DNA of 64,000 nt from Marinicella pacifica (GCF_014636635.1 NZ_BMEO01000001.1:401737-465736); one strand, 5' to 3'; positions 25,184 through 34,680 are shown, numbered from the stretch's first letter. Numbers and translations are program-made. The notes: generated by a model not told the origin, from the sequence alone.

Positions 25184-27733
25184 ATGCTTAACAATTATAA
25201 ATACCTTGTCGTTTATATTCTTTTAGTTAGTTTACTTTTGACAGAATCTCAACTTTGTGTCGGTCAAAGCACTGACACTTCAAAATATCAGATGCCTATT
25301 GCCGGTTCCGGGCCCTGGCCGGTTTTGATGAGCTATCAAAACAAAGCCGATATTCTGGCCATTAAAGAACAACATGATTTCTGGAAAATTGATGAGAAAA
25401 ACCAAACTGTTTTGATGCAAGTCCAAGACCTTAAAGAATACCGACAATTGCAACAACAAGGCTTTGTGTTGTCTATTCATCAAAAACTTTATGAAGAAGC
25501 TTTAAAACGACAGGAAAAGGCCTGGTTCGGTGTTAAAAGTATCAACGGCTTTGCCTGTTATCGGACTGTCGCGGAGACTTTTTCAGCCATGAATGATATG
25601 GAAAGCAATTATCCTGATTTGGTTGAACTGGTGGATATTGGTGATTCCTGGCACAAAGCCACCGCCGGCGGTGATCCGGGTCATGATATGCAAGTGGTTA
25701 AAATCACCAATCAAAATAATCCGGTGGCCAATAAACCGATTCTCTATGCCATGGGTTCCATTCATGCCCGTGAATACCCGCCGGCTGAACTGGTGACACG
25801 CTTTGCCGAATATTTATTAAGCAATTACGGCAATGATGCGGATGTCACCTGGCTGGTGGATGAGCATGAAATTCATCTATTATTACAGGGCAATCCCGAT
25901 GGTCGCGAGATTGCTGAAAACCAAAGTTATCCCGATCAGCGCAAAAACCGCAATGAAAACCATTGTTATAATGGCAATCAACAAGGCGTCGATATGAACC
26001 GCAATTTTGGCTTTTACTGGAATCAGGGTAATGGCTCCAGTGGTAATTCATGCAGCGAGGTGTACCGAGGCACTGCTGCTTACAGCGAACCTGAAACCGA
26101 TGCCATAGATGCCTATATTCGCACTTTGTTTCCCGATGACCGCCCGGACGATATCACCACACCGGCACCGCTGACCAAGCCCGGGGTTTATATCGATATC
26201 CATAATGTCGCCGAACTCACCATGTTTCCCTGGGGTTATGCGGACAACACACCGCAAGCCCCTAATCACGATCAACTCCAAACCCTGGCGCGCAGGCTGT
26301 CTTACTTTAATGGCTATCGCTCGCAAAAATCCAATGAACTGTATGGTGCCGATGGTGCCTCAGATGATAATGCTTATGGCACATTGGGCGTCGCGGCATT
26401 CACCATTGAACTCGGTGAAGGCAGCTTTTATTCCAGTTGCAATGCTTTTGAAAACACCATTTGGCCGGATAATTTAAAAGCCCTGCTGTATGCCGCCAAA
26501 GTGTCACGCCAACCTTATGTGATGGCTTCAGGTCCCAGCATAGAACAGTTACCCCAAACTGCTGTACAAGTGGCACAAGGTCAAAATGTTGCTATACAAG
26601 GCCTGGCCACAGACGAGAATTATTACCAAAACAATGGCACCGAAGCCACCCACAACATCACGGCTGTACAAGCTTATATTGATGTTCCTCCCTGGCACTC
26701 CGGTGCAGTGGCCAGTTCATTGTCCGCCCAGGATGGTTCTTATAACAGTACGGCTGAATATTTCACCGGTAGCTTACCGACATCAGGTTTAACAACCGGT
26801 CGCCATAGGGTTTGGTTGACCGCCACAGATGCCAGTGGTATTACGGGTGTGCCCTCTGCGGTGTTTGTCGACGTTATCGATCCGTTATTGATTGGCACCC
26901 TAAACGGCACTGTCACCGATCAGGACAGCGGTTTGGCCATTGAATCGGCTCAGGTGATGTATGATGATTTAATCACCGCCACGGATAACAATGGTTTTTA
27001 TGAATTTCAGGCCACTGCCAGAACCGCAGAGCTCACAGTCAGCAAACCGGGCTATCAACCACAATCATTCACCGGCGTCAGCATCACCGCCCAACAAAGC
27101 AACACGCAAAACGTTGTTTTACAGGCCACCTGTGGTGATATTTCAAATAATTTAGAAGCCTACGCAACCATCGCAGATGCCCTGAGCGCAGGTTGGCAAA
27201 GCGGTAGTCATATCGGCACCGATGACTGGGCCATTGTGAGCGGCGATGACCATACCACCGGTCAGGGCAATGCCTTTGGCTCCGCTGATGTAAGCAGCCA
27301 AACCGATAAATTCATTATTTCACCGGAAGTGGCTTTAGTCAATAACGCTGAACTCAACTTCTGGCACAAACATGATTTTGAAGCGGGTAATGATTATTAC
27401 GATGGTGGTGTCCTGGAAATATCCACCGACAACGGTCAAAACTGGAATGATTTAGGGCCTTCCATGATTCAAAACGGTTATAACGGTACCTTAAATGGTG
27501 GCTATGGTCAGCCACTTGGGGCGCGACCCGCCTTTGTTGATAACCTGGGCACCTTCCAACAGGTCAAAGTGGATTTATCGGCTTATGCCAACCAAACTGT
27601 TCGTTTTCGCTGGCGTATGGGCACCGACAGCTCACAAGGTGCCGGTGATTGGCTCATCGACGATATTGAAGTCAGCGGTTACCACAGCTGTGACAACAAT
27701 GATTTAATCTTTGTAGATGGCTTTGACCAATGA
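25184..27733 (+). CDS. Secreted M14 zinc carboxypeptidase with C-terminal accessory domains
   Basis: An 849-residue exported protein. A signal-anchor-like N terminus (1-28) precedes an M14 domain whose zinc motif HARE is at 194-197 (HxxE), with a third histidine in YIDIHN near 345 and the catalytic Glu in FTIELGEG near 406. A carboxypeptidase-regulatory-like beta domain (GTLNGTVTDQDSGLAIESAQ) covers about 565-640, and a MAM/immune-inhibitor-like jelly-roll follows. The C terminus is LIFVDGFDQ, a short tag. Likely extracellular protein digestion. Its last 55 bp overlap the convergent sulP gene. Confidence 0.88.
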   Translation: MLNNYKYLVVYILLVSLLLTESQLCVGQSTDTSKYQMPIAGSGPWPVLMSYQNKADILAIKEQHDFWKIDEKNQTVLMQVQDLKEYRQLQQQGFVLSIHQKLYEEALKRQEKAWFGVKSINGFACYRTVAETFSAMNDMESNYPDLVELVDIGDSWHKATAGGDPGHDMQVVKITNQNNPVANKPILYAMGSIHAREYPPAELVTRFAEYLLSNYGNDADVTWLVDEHEIHLLLQGNPDGREIAENQSYPDQRKNRNENHCYNGNQQGVDMNRNFGFYWNQGNGSSGNSCSEVYRGTAAYSEPETDAIDAYIRTLFPDDRPDDITTPAPLTKPGVYIDIHNVAELTMFPWGYADNTPQAPNHDQLQTLARRLSYFNGYRSQKSNELYGADGASDDNAYGTLGVAAFTIELGEGSFYSSCNAFENTIWPDNLKALLYAAKVSRQPYVMASGPSIEQLPQTAVQVAQGQNVAIQGLATDENYYQNNGTEATHNITAVQAYIDVPPWHSGAVASSLSAQDGSYNSTAEYFTGSLPTSGLTTGRHRVWLTATDASGITGVPSAVFVDVIDPLLIGTLNGTVTDQDSGLAIESAQVMYDDLITATDNNGFYEFQATARTAELTVSKPGYQPQSFTGVSITAQQSNTQNVVLQATCGDISNNLEAYATIADALSAGWQSGSHIGTDDWAIVSGDDHTTGQGNAFGSADVSSQTDKFIISPEVALVNNAELNFWHKHDFEAGNDYYDGGVLEISTDNGQNWNDLGPSMIQNGYNGTLNGGYGQPLGARPAFVDNLGTFQQVKVDLSAYANQTVRFRWRMGTDSSQGAGDWLIDDIEVSGYHSCDNNDLIFVDGFDQ

Positions 27734-29370
27734 ACCAGCGCGAGCGCTTGTTTTATATTGGGCACCACATTTTGTCGGTCAAGTATTTGAAAAACTTGAT
27801 GCCGCTCAAAGTCATTTACCAGCTCATCACGCACACCTGATAAAATCACCTGAATGCCTTGCGATTGAAAATTACTGATAATGTCTTTTAAGGACTGATA
27901 ACCGGTGGCATCAATCAGGGGTACATAGCGCATCCGCAAAATGATGGTTTTCACCGATGTGGAGGGGATACTGGTGACGGTTTGTTGAAATTGACGCGCC
28001 GCACCAAAAAACAGTGGCCCATTAATTTCATATAAAACAACGCCTTCAGGCACATCGAGAGTTTCTTCATCGAACAGACGCTCTACCCTGTCTTGTTCAA
28101 TATTAATGTTATTGACTTCCACAGACCGACTCATACGGTACATAAACATAAAACTCGACAACACAATCCCGACCTGGATGGCTATGACTAAATCAAATAT
28201 AACAGTGAGAAAAAAAGTGGTCAGCAGGATAATAACATCCATTCTGTCGCCTTTTAAGATTGACTTAAACTGCCGCCACTCACTCATATGATAAGCCACC
28301 ACCACCAGAATACCGGCCAGGCAAGACAAGGGAATCAGTTTTGCTAACGGTGCAAATAACAGCATAATCAACAATAAAACCACGCCATGGACAATACCGG
28401 CAATTGGGGTACGACCACCATTATTGACATTGGTGGCGGTGCGGGCAATGGCGCCGGTGGCCGGAATACCACCAAACAAAGCCGAAGCTGAATTGGCCGC
28501 ACCTTGTGCCACCAGTTCCATATTGGACCGGTGTTTACCGCCCATCATGGAATCGGCCACCACCGCGGATAATAAAGATTCGATGGCACCCAGCAAAGCA
28601 ATGGCAAACGCCGGCTGAATTAATGATTTCATCGTCGCAAAATCAAAGGTCGGTAAACTCGGTAGACTCAAGGCATTGGGAATCTCACCAAACTGGCTTT
28701 CAATGGTGGTCACCGGAACATTGAATAGCTGGACACACAAAGTGGCTAAAATAATCGCCACAATGGAACCGGGAATCAACTTAATCAGCTTTTGAAAATA
28801 CAAGGTCATAATGACTGTGCTGATGGCGATAGCGATGGCATACGGGTTAATTTGATTCAAGTTCTGCGCGTATAAAATCCATTTGGATAAAAAATCAGCC
28901 GGCACATCCGTTAACTTCAAACCGAGAAAATCATTCACTTGGGATGAGAAAATAATCAGTGCAATGCCACTGGTAAAACCGACAATCAAAGAATAAGGAA
29001 TATATTTTAAAAAACCACCAAAACGTGCCAGACCAAACGCCATCATAATAAAGCCGGCCATAAAAGTGGCCAGAATTAATCCATCGACGCCGTGGGTCTG
29101 CACAATACCGTACACAATCACAATAAAGGCGCCGGTGGGCCCACCGATTTGCACCCGCGAACCACCAAACACAGAAATAATAATCCCCGCCACAATGGCT
29201 GTAATCAACCCTTTTTCCGGTGACACTCCTGAGGCAATGGCAAAGGCAATCGCCAGCGGCAAAGCCACTATCCCGACAATCACCCCGGACATCACATCTT
29301 TTAGTATTGTTTCCCGAGAAATACCGGCTTTAATCAGGCTAAAAAGCTTAGGTGTGAATTCAATTTTCAT
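27679..29370 (-). CDS. SulP family anion permease with STAS domain
   Basis: A 563-residue inner-membrane protein with about 12 hydrophobic segments. GVIVGIVALPLAIAFAIASG and GGSRVQIGGPTGAFIVIV are SulP signatures, and the C-terminal STAS domain includes LRMRYVPLIDATGYQSLKD. SulP proteins move sulfate, bicarbonate or other anions, often with sodium; the substrate cannot be told. The gene is the last of mscS-zntB-repeat protein-sulP and starts 9 bp after the repeat protein gene. Its 3' end overlaps the M14 gene tail to tail. Confidence 0.92.
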   Translation of the reverse strand: MKIEFTPKLFSLIKAGISRETILKDVMSGVIVGIVALPLAIAFAIASGVSPEKGLITAIVAGIIISVFGGSRVQIGGPTGAFIVIVYGIVQTHGVDGLILATFMAGFIMMAFGLARFGGFLKYIPYSLIVGFTSGIALIIFSSQVNDFLGLKLTDVPADFLSKWILYAQNLNQINPYAIAIAISTVIMTLYFQKLIKLIPGSIVAIILATLCVQLFNVPVTTIESQFGEIPNALSLPSLPTFDFATMKSLIQPAFAIALLGAIESLLSAVVADSMMGGKHRSNMELVAQGAANSASALFGGIPATGAIARTATNVNNGGRTPIAGIVHGVVLLLIMLLFAPLAKLIPLSCLAGILVVVAYHMSEWRQFKSILKGDRMDVIILLTTFFLTVIFDLVIAIQVGIVLSSFMFMYRMSRSVEVNNINIEQDRVERLFDEETLDVPEGVVLYEINGPLFFGAARQFQQTVTSIPSTSVKTIILRMRYVPLIDATGYQSLKDIISNFQSQGIQVILSGVRDELVNDFERHQVFQILDRQNVVPNIKQALALVHWSKPSTKIKSLLSQLW

Positions 29371-29378
29371 GGAGTGAG

Positions 29379-29687
29379 TTAATCCATGCCCGGAAAAGAA
29401 TCCACCAATTTAACTTTAATATCCGGAAACGAGGTCACCACCTGCACTTTAAAGTCCGCAAAGGCATCCACTTTTTGCCACAGCCCGCATTTATCGGGAA
29501 ATGAATCCACCATTTTTACCTTAATATCAGGGAACACATCCACATACTGAATTTTCAAATCCGGAAATGAATCGACAAACTGAACTTTCCCCATCAATTT
29601 GATGCCTTTTATTTCACAATCTTGCGCCATTGCAACACCAGCCATTAAAACAATCATCAGCCCCACAATACATTTTATTCTAATCAT
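29379..29687 (-). CDS. Small exported repeat protein (VDSFPD repeats; possible septoil-knot family)
   Basis: A 102-residue protein with a signal peptide ending in GVAMAQ and then about six tandem 10-12-residue repeats of the type KVxxVDSFPDI, for example KVQFVDSFPDL, KIQYVDVFPDI, KVKMVDSFPD and KVKLVDSFPG. Two cysteines (DCEIKG and DKCGLW) may form a disulfide. Such repeats resemble small proteins I associate with the 7(1) septoil knot family and with proteins wrongly labelled 6-phosphogluconate dehydrogenase; this is recall, not a search. It sits between zntB and sulP in one operon. Confidence 0.72.
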   Translation of the reverse strand: MIRIKCIVGLMIVLMAGVAMAQDCEIKGIKLMGKVQFVDSFPDLKIQYVDVFPDIKVKMVDSFPDKCGLWQKVDAFADFKVQVVTSFPDIKVKLVDSFPGMD

Positions 29688-29697
29688 TTTTACCTCC

Positions 29698-30654
29698 TTA
29701 AAACCACCTGCTTTTTTTAAACCAGATTAATAAGCCCACTGTCAGTATCGCGCTAAATATCACCACGAAAGAGAATGCCCAGGGGTTTTGCAAACCCGGC
29801 ATCCCGGCAACATTCATACCGAACAAGCCCGACAAAAAGGTCAGCGGTAAAAAAATCGCCGAAACAATGGCCAGTAAATACAAACGGCTGTTTTGTTCAT
29901 GGCTGATATTGGCCATAAAATGCTCCTGCAACATCAAAGCCCGTTCTCGCATCAGATCAAGGTTTTCCACCAACTGTATAAATTTATCCACATGTAAATA
30001 AATACGCTCATAAAAGCCCTCACTTAAGCGCGGCGATTTAATGCGATACAACTGGTCAATGGCTTCTCGTTGCGGTAACAAGTAACGGCGGATATGCGCA
30101 ATTTGACGTCGCAAATCATTCATCTGCGGGTTAAATTCAGAGAGCGAACTGTCATCCACCTGATCTTCTGCCTGATCTATTTTTTCATCTATTTTATCTA
30201 CGAAATCATCGGTGGAATAAGCCAGACGGTCCAACAACATCAACAACAACTCTTCGCCGTTTTTTGGCCCCGCCTGCTGCTTTAATTGTTCCCGAATAAA
30301 ATTAACCGACCGACTACCGGCATCACTGCTGCTGACAATCAAACCATCACCCAACCACAACCGAATTGATACCATGTCTTCAGGCTGTTCGTCCTCGTTG
30401 TGGTTAATACCGCGCAAACAAATCAACACCTCTTGTTCATTAATCACCGCCCGCGGCCGGGTTTCATGATTGAGTAAAGTCACTTTGGCCTGTTCAGACA
30501 ATTCAGCGCGCTGTTTAATCCATTGCACCGCTTTTTTGTCCGTATATTTAACGTGAAACCACTGCCACGGGGTGTTGGCACTTTCTTGTGGTTTTAACTC
30601 CTCACCACTGCCGAGACCATCCAGGGCAAAGTGGGTGATTTTTGATTCAATCAT
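29698..30654 (-). CDS. zntB: ZntB/CorA-like metal ion transporter
   Basis: A 318-residue protein with a large cytoplasmic N-terminal domain and two C-terminal membrane helices. The signature GMN occurs in LSGLFGMNVAGMPG, followed by NPWAFSFVVIFSAI and the basic end WFKKSRWF. The GMN plus IPG/MPG loop places it in the CorA superfamily, closest to ZntB zinc transporters. It overlaps the mscS gene by 8 bp and belongs to the same four-gene operon. Direction and metal are inferred from the family. Confidence 0.88.
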   Translation of the reverse strand: MIESKITHFALDGLGSGEELKPQESANTPWQWFHVKYTDKKAVQWIKQRAELSEQAKVTLLNHETRPRAVINEQEVLICLRGINHNEDEQPEDMVSIRLWLGDGLIVSSSDAGSRSVNFIREQLKQQAGPKNGEELLLMLLDRLAYSTDDFVDKIDEKIDQAEDQVDDSSLSEFNPQMNDLRRQIAHIRRYLLPQREAIDQLYRIKSPRLSEGFYERIYLHVDKFIQLVENLDLMRERALMLQEHFMANISHEQNSRLYLLAIVSAIFLPLTFLSGLFGMNVAGMPGLQNPWAFSFVVIFSAILTVGLLIWFKKSRWF

Positions 30655-31522
30655 GAGATCTCTCCGATAATCCGGCCAATTGCTGCGGATTGGTAAAATT
30701 CACATGCACATCCCGCTGCGGGAAAGCCACCACAATCCCTGCATCTTTGAACTTTTGTTCTATCAAAAACCGCACATCACTGCGTATTAAACGCATCTCG
30801 CGTCCTGAATCCATCGACACCCAGAAAAAAACATCAAACAGCAATGCACTGTCCGCAAAATCTTCAAACACCACCACCGGCTCCGGCTCCTTTTGCACCC
30901 ATTCATGTTCTGACATGACCGCCAGTAAAACCGATCGGACTTTCTGCACATCCGAACCATACGCCACCCCAACCCGTACCGATGTTCGGATATAGGGATC
31001 ATGTAAGGTCCAGTTCACAAGCCGGGATTCCAGCACCTGACTATTGGGCACCACAATATCCGCGCCGTCATTGCGCTTAATCAATGTTGAGCGGTGACCA
31101 ACCGTCATAATTCGCCCGATCAATCCATTAATTTCTACCACATCATTGATTCGTATCGGCCGCTCAGACATCAAAATCCAGCCGCTTAAAAAATTCTCAA
31201 TAATATTTTTTGCGCCAAAGCCAAAGCCAATTGCCACAGCACCTGAAATAAAGGCAAAGGTGGCCAGCGGAATGCCCAAATAAGTCAGCACCGTCAATAA
31301 AACCAAAATCAGCAGTACAAAAAACAATACCCGCTGAATCACCGCCCGGCTATCGGCACTGATCCGCAGCGACGACAACAATTTCTTCACCACCAAATAA
31401 GCCATTAAACGGCTTAAAAACCACGCAATAACCAAAAAGAGCAGCGCATACACAATCTGCCCCCAGGTGATGACCTGCGTTGCACTCAAACTAAACGCTG
31501 TTTTATTCAAGAAATCCATCAT
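30647..31522 (-). CDS. MscS family mechanosensitive channel
   Basis: A 291-residue inner-membrane protein with three N-terminal hydrophobic segments. The pore helix region FISGAVAIGFGFGAKNIIENFLSG (core GAVAIGFGFGAKNIIENF) and the beta domain start RPIRINDVVEINGLIGRI are typical of small MscS channels. The C-terminal domain ends FPQRDVHV, the usual family end. It opens under membrane tension to release solutes in hypo-osmotic shock. First gene of the ion-transport operon; ATGs at 31522 and 31519 are both possible. Confidence 0.92.
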   Translation of the reverse strand: MMDFLNKTAFSLSATQVITWGQIVYALLFLVIAWFLSRLMAYLVVKKLLSSLRISADSRAVIQRVLFFVLLILVLLTVLTYLGIPLATFAFISGAVAIGFGFGAKNIIENFLSGWILMSERPIRINDVVEINGLIGRIMTVGHRSTLIKRNDGADIVVPNSQVLESRLVNWTLHDPYIRTSVRVGVAYGSDVQKVRSVLLAVMSEHEWVQKEPEPVVVFEDFADSALLFDVFFWVSMDSGREMRLIRSDVRFLIEQKFKDAGIVVAFPQRDVHVNFTNPQQLAGLSERSHD

Positions 31523-31600
31523 AGATTAAGTATAGAACAAAACAGCCATGACTAAAAATCTATTTTTAGTCCGAATAATAAATCCTTATCACTACAAACA

Positions 31601-31637
31601 AAAACGCCCCTGATGTCGAATCATCAGGGGCGTTTTC
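31601..31637. terminator. Strong terminator hairpin downstream of a small secreted protein gene
   Basis: AAAACGCCCCTGATG (31601-31615) pairs over 15 bp with CATCAGGGGCGTTTT (31622-31636). The A and T ends make it functional on both strands; on the minus strand it ends the gene at 31664-31939. Confidence 0.85.
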
Positions 31638-31663
31638 CGAGTGCCGCAATAAGGGCACATACA

Positions 31664-31939
31664 TTACATCACATCGACTTCACATTTTTCAGCCGCTTCC
31701 GCTTTCAGTGCTTTGACTTTCTTCAGATCGCCGGATTTGCGTGCTTCGGCAAGCGCTTCATAATCGGTGTTTTCAACCTCACATTCACAGGTCTTATTAA
31801 ATTGATCCAGCGAACCTTCAGGCACGGATTGTGCTTTAGATTGACATGCCTGCAAATCACTTTCTTTTAATTGTTCCGCATCCATGGCAAAAACAGACGC
31901 TGAAAACATAAACAAACTAACGGTTAACATTTTTTTCAT
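31664..31939 (-). CDS. Small exported hypothetical protein
   Basis: The ATG at 31939 gives 91 residues with a signal peptide (MKKMLTVSLFMFSASVFA). The mature part is acidic, helical and has four cysteines (LQACQSK, TCECEVE, EKCEVDV). A longer frame to 31993 would read through a palindrome and is rejected. A terminator follows. I do not recognise a family; a periplasmic location is inferred from the signal. Confidence 0.7.
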   Translation of the reverse strand: MKKMLTVSLFMFSASVFAMDAEQLKESDLQACQSKAQSVPEGSLDQFNKTCECEVENTDYEALAEARKSGDLKKVKALKAEAAEKCEVDVM

Positions 31940-31952
31940 TTTCTCATTCCTG

Positions 31953-31973
31953 GTGTAGTGTTTTGAACTACAC
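31953..31973. repeat. 21-bp palindrome matching the tip of the 267-bp element
   Basis: GTGTAGT-GTTTTGA-ACTACAC lies 14 bp upstream of the start of the small secreted protein gene. Its first 18 bases are identical to the left end of element copy B (56992-57009). It may be a relic or footprint of the same element family. Confidence 0.5.
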
Positions 31974-32104
31974 AAATTTAAAAGGAATTTCAATTTATCA
32001 CCGGCACAACCCTAAAATTTGACCGCTGTCACAAATTTTAAACAACCGGCCGTTTTTAACGTCTAAAGAACTGATTTGTAACGACATTTTAATGCAATAA
32101 GCAA

Positions 32105-33196
32105 TTAATTTTGCTTTTCACAAAATGATGATGCCAGTTGCATAAACTCTTTTTGTTCTTTTTGATTAAAAGTCTTCTTGGCAATTTCAGGTAATTGACC
32201 GGCCAAAATATCACCACAAACAGACGCCGGGTTCTTTTTCATGGTTCGAAAGTATCCTTTCATGGCCTGACGTTTGCATGACCTGCCCAAATCTTCGAGC
32301 ACCGCAGATTGTTGCGCGCTGTTCAGATTTTCTGCAATAAAATCAGGTGTCGTGCCATTAATGACAGTCTGGCATGCTTCATCGGGTTTTTTTCTGAATT
32401 CATCTTGTAAAACCTGTAAAGTGGCTTCATCAGCGACAGGCATATCAATCACCGGCACCTCTGCGGGTTTCAGGTCTGTAATCCAGGTTGTCCAGGTGCC
32501 TTTGCTTTTGCTGTTAGTCTCATTCCCATCCCTGTCAATGGTGACGCGTGAATAGCGGGCGTCACTGCGCACCACCATGCCCAATTTACTCAGCTCTTCT
32601 ACAATCGCCGCACCGAAACGGGGATCACCATAAAATCCCGGCGTATGAAACGGTGCAAATGAAAATGGTTTATCTCTTAAAACCCACAAGTCAGCGTGTA
32701 CCTGATAGCGCGAACTACCCGGATCTGTTTCACGCTTACTGTTAAAATCTGCAGTCAGCACATAATGCTCAGCCTGACCACCGGCCAAAGCACGCGCTCC
32801 TTCACCGCGCTCAACCCGCACATTAAAATCAAGATAGACCAGCGGGTAACCAAACTCCGTCCAGCCAGTGGACTCTGACACCGGCTTACCCTTCTCCCAG
32901 CGCGGAATAAACAAACCCATATGCCGCTCCCCAAGCGCAAAAGACGCCTTATCCACAGTACGCTCAGAAACCCGATCACGCCAGATCAGAGTATGCTCAG
33001 GCCCCTGCAAAACATACTCAGTGGTCGGGCTCTCATAAGCCGGTGGAAACTGGCCCAAGTCCTCAACATCCGGTCTGGCGGTATGCAGCGTATAGGAAAA
33101 GCCACTGGTGGTCTGTTCATTATCCTCGGCCGAAGCGATACCACTGACCGAAAACATCAGCATCATTGTTGTTGCAAGAAATGTTGTTAAATTCAT
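32105..33196 (-). CDS. Exported hypothetical protein
   Basis: From the ATG at 33196 the product has 363 residues with a signal peptide (MNLTTFLATTMMLMFSVSGIASA spans the first 23). An alternative ATG at 33208 adds four residues. The N-terminal 220 residues are beta-rich (EYVLQGPEHTLIWRDRV, YPLVYLDFNVRVERG); the C-terminal 120 are helical with spaced cysteines (DEACQTVI, GRSCKRQ, ASVCGDI, SSFCEKQN). The cysteines probably form disulfides in the periplasm. I do not recognise a known family. Confidence 0.72.
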   Translation of the reverse strand: MNLTTFLATTMMLMFSVSGIASAEDNEQTTSGFSYTLHTARPDVEDLGQFPPAYESPTTEYVLQGPEHTLIWRDRVSERTVDKASFALGERHMGLFIPRWEKGKPVSESTGWTEFGYPLVYLDFNVRVERGEGARALAGGQAEHYVLTADFNSKRETDPGSSRYQVHADLWVLRDKPFSFAPFHTPGFYGDPRFGAAIVEELSKLGMVVRSDARYSRVTIDRDGNETNSKSKGTWTTWITDLKPAEVPVIDMPVADEATLQVLQDEFRKKPDEACQTVINGTTPDFIAENLNSAQQSAVLEDLGRSCKRQAMKGYFRTMKKNPASVCGDILAGQLPEIAKKTFNQKEQKEFMQLASSFCEKQN

Positions 33197-33454
33197 AGTT
33201 ACTCTCATTGATTTTGTTGATTTGTATCGGAAAATCTTATTAAGAAATATAATACACAATACAAACACATCATCTGCTTTGATGTGATCTTAGGATAAAC
33301 CCATAACTTTTGACACAAGATGCTGTGCAAATTGAATCCAGACTTCCCTAGCTATATGATATGTTCTAAATTAGAGACAACTATAACATTGCAGAAATGA
33401 ATTTACATGTGAGCAATTTCACGGAATTGAAATTGAGTTAGGTGAGGAGCGAAC

Positions 33455-33790
33455 TTATAGCAATGATTCAAATAATTTGATAAATAACGGCAAACTTGCA
33501 CCAATTAACAACCAAAATAACCGCCCTAAAGTTTTCTTAGATTGCCCCCAGATACTTTTTTCGGACATATAATCTTTCCATTGGGCCAAAGCCAATGCGC
33601 CTTTCGGTGTAATTGAAGCTTGATGAATGCTTGTATTATCATCCATATCAGTGATAGCTTCCATTGGTGAAGAAATATACCCTTGTCCCAATAGGTCAGT
33701 ATAGTCTCTTAGCTCTACTCTTGAACCTTTAATATCACGAGGTTTAATAACAGATTCGAGTGCAGTGATGTAATTGTTGATTTTGTTCAT
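33455..33790 (-). CDS. Hypothetical small protein with a C-terminal membrane helix
   Basis: About 111 residues from ATG 33790; a TTG at 33805 overlapping the upstream stop (TTGA) is an alternative. The body (PKGALALAQWKDYMSEKS) looks like a winged-helix-type effector or adaptor segment, and residues near the end (LGRLFWLLIGASLPLFIKLF) form one membrane helix. The gene is AT-rich and follows the GIY-YIG gene, so the two may be a transferred pair. Function unknown. Confidence 0.6.
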   Translation of the reverse strand: MNKINNYITALESVIKPRDIKGSRVELRDYTDLLGQGYISSPMEAITDMDDNTSIHQASITPKGALALAQWKDYMSEKSIWGQSKKTLGRLFWLLIGASLPLFIKLFESLL

Positions 33791-33801
33791 GGATGTTATT
33801 T

Positions 33802-34680
33802 TCAATTATTAATTTTTTCCTGTACTTCTTTAAACGTCAAACCCTGACCATTCACCCACTCTGAAAATCCGTTTGAATTTCTACCTAAAACCATATTTGA
33901 AGCTGCGCTTGGGCTATTAAAGATTGCATCTTCTGAGAAAATTAATCTATCACCGGAATCAATCAAGATTTTTGTTTCTATCAACTTTCTTCTCATGTTT
34001 CTATATGTCTCAGTACATGAGTTTGTAAGTTTTTTCTTTGCTTCGCTTCCTTTTAAAACAATGTATCCTTGATCAGTTTCAATCATGGTTGAATCGAATG
34101 TTCTAGTTTTGATGTAATAGGTTTCATGTATTTCAGACTTTGTATCAGACTGTTCAACCTCTTTTGGAAGAACAGTTGAAGAAATTAAAAAATTAAACCC
34201 CATCACGGGAAGTATGAGTTTAATTTGTTTTAAAAAATACTCCATGTCTGAAATATCTGCTTCGTGCAAAGTAGGAAGGCCTGGAGAGTTTCCATTATCA
34301 ATTTGTGCGGTTTTAGCTTCTAACGCAAGCTGAACAAGTCTTGACTCTAAGTATTTAATCTGTGTTTTGGTTAAGAGCTCATCCTTACTGATAAAAAAAA
34401 TCAACTCTTTAAAATCTCTGTTTGGATCACTTAAATGTTTTTTAAGTCTTATTTTTATATTTTCTGCTTCACCAATATATATTTTCTCATCAAAAGCTTC
34501 ATCAGTCGGATCTCCTTTTAAACAGTAAATGCCCGGACTTTCGAGCTCTGGTCGATTTATAATTTTGTTAACTGATGCTCTCGGGCTATAAATAGCTTTT
34601 CCAACCCAGTTTCCAATTTCACTTAATCTTGGACCATAAGCTGTTCCATCTATCATGTATACTGTTAATTTTTTTCCCAT
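33802..34680 (-). CDS. GIY-YIG nuclease family protein with DUF4357 domain
   Basis: About 292 residues from ATG 34680; a GTG at 34689 is an alternative. The GIY-YIG-like part reads SPGIYCLKGDPTDEAF and EKIYIGEAENIKIRLKKHL, with the Arg and later Glu of the nuclease core plausible in the next segment. The C-terminal third (GYIVLKGSEAKKKL to GFSEWVNGQGLTF) is DUF4357. Such proteins are widespread, of unknown role, and often lie near restriction or mobile genes. Base composition is clearly more AT-rich than the neighbours, suggesting transfer. Confidence 0.82.
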   Translation of the reverse strand: MGKKLTVYMIDGTAYGPRLSEIGNWVGKAIYSPRASVNKIINRPELESPGIYCLKGDPTDEAFDEKIYIGEAENIKIRLKKHLSDPNRDFKELIFFISKDELLTKTQIKYLESRLVQLALEAKTAQIDNGNSPGLPTLHEADISDMEYFLKQIKLILPVMGFNFLISSTVLPKEVEQSDTKSEIHETYYIKTRTFDSTMIETDQGYIVLKGSEAKKKLTNSCTETYRNMRRKLIETKILIDSGDRLIFSEDAIFNSPSAASNMVLGRNSNGFSEWVNGQGLTFKEVQEKINN

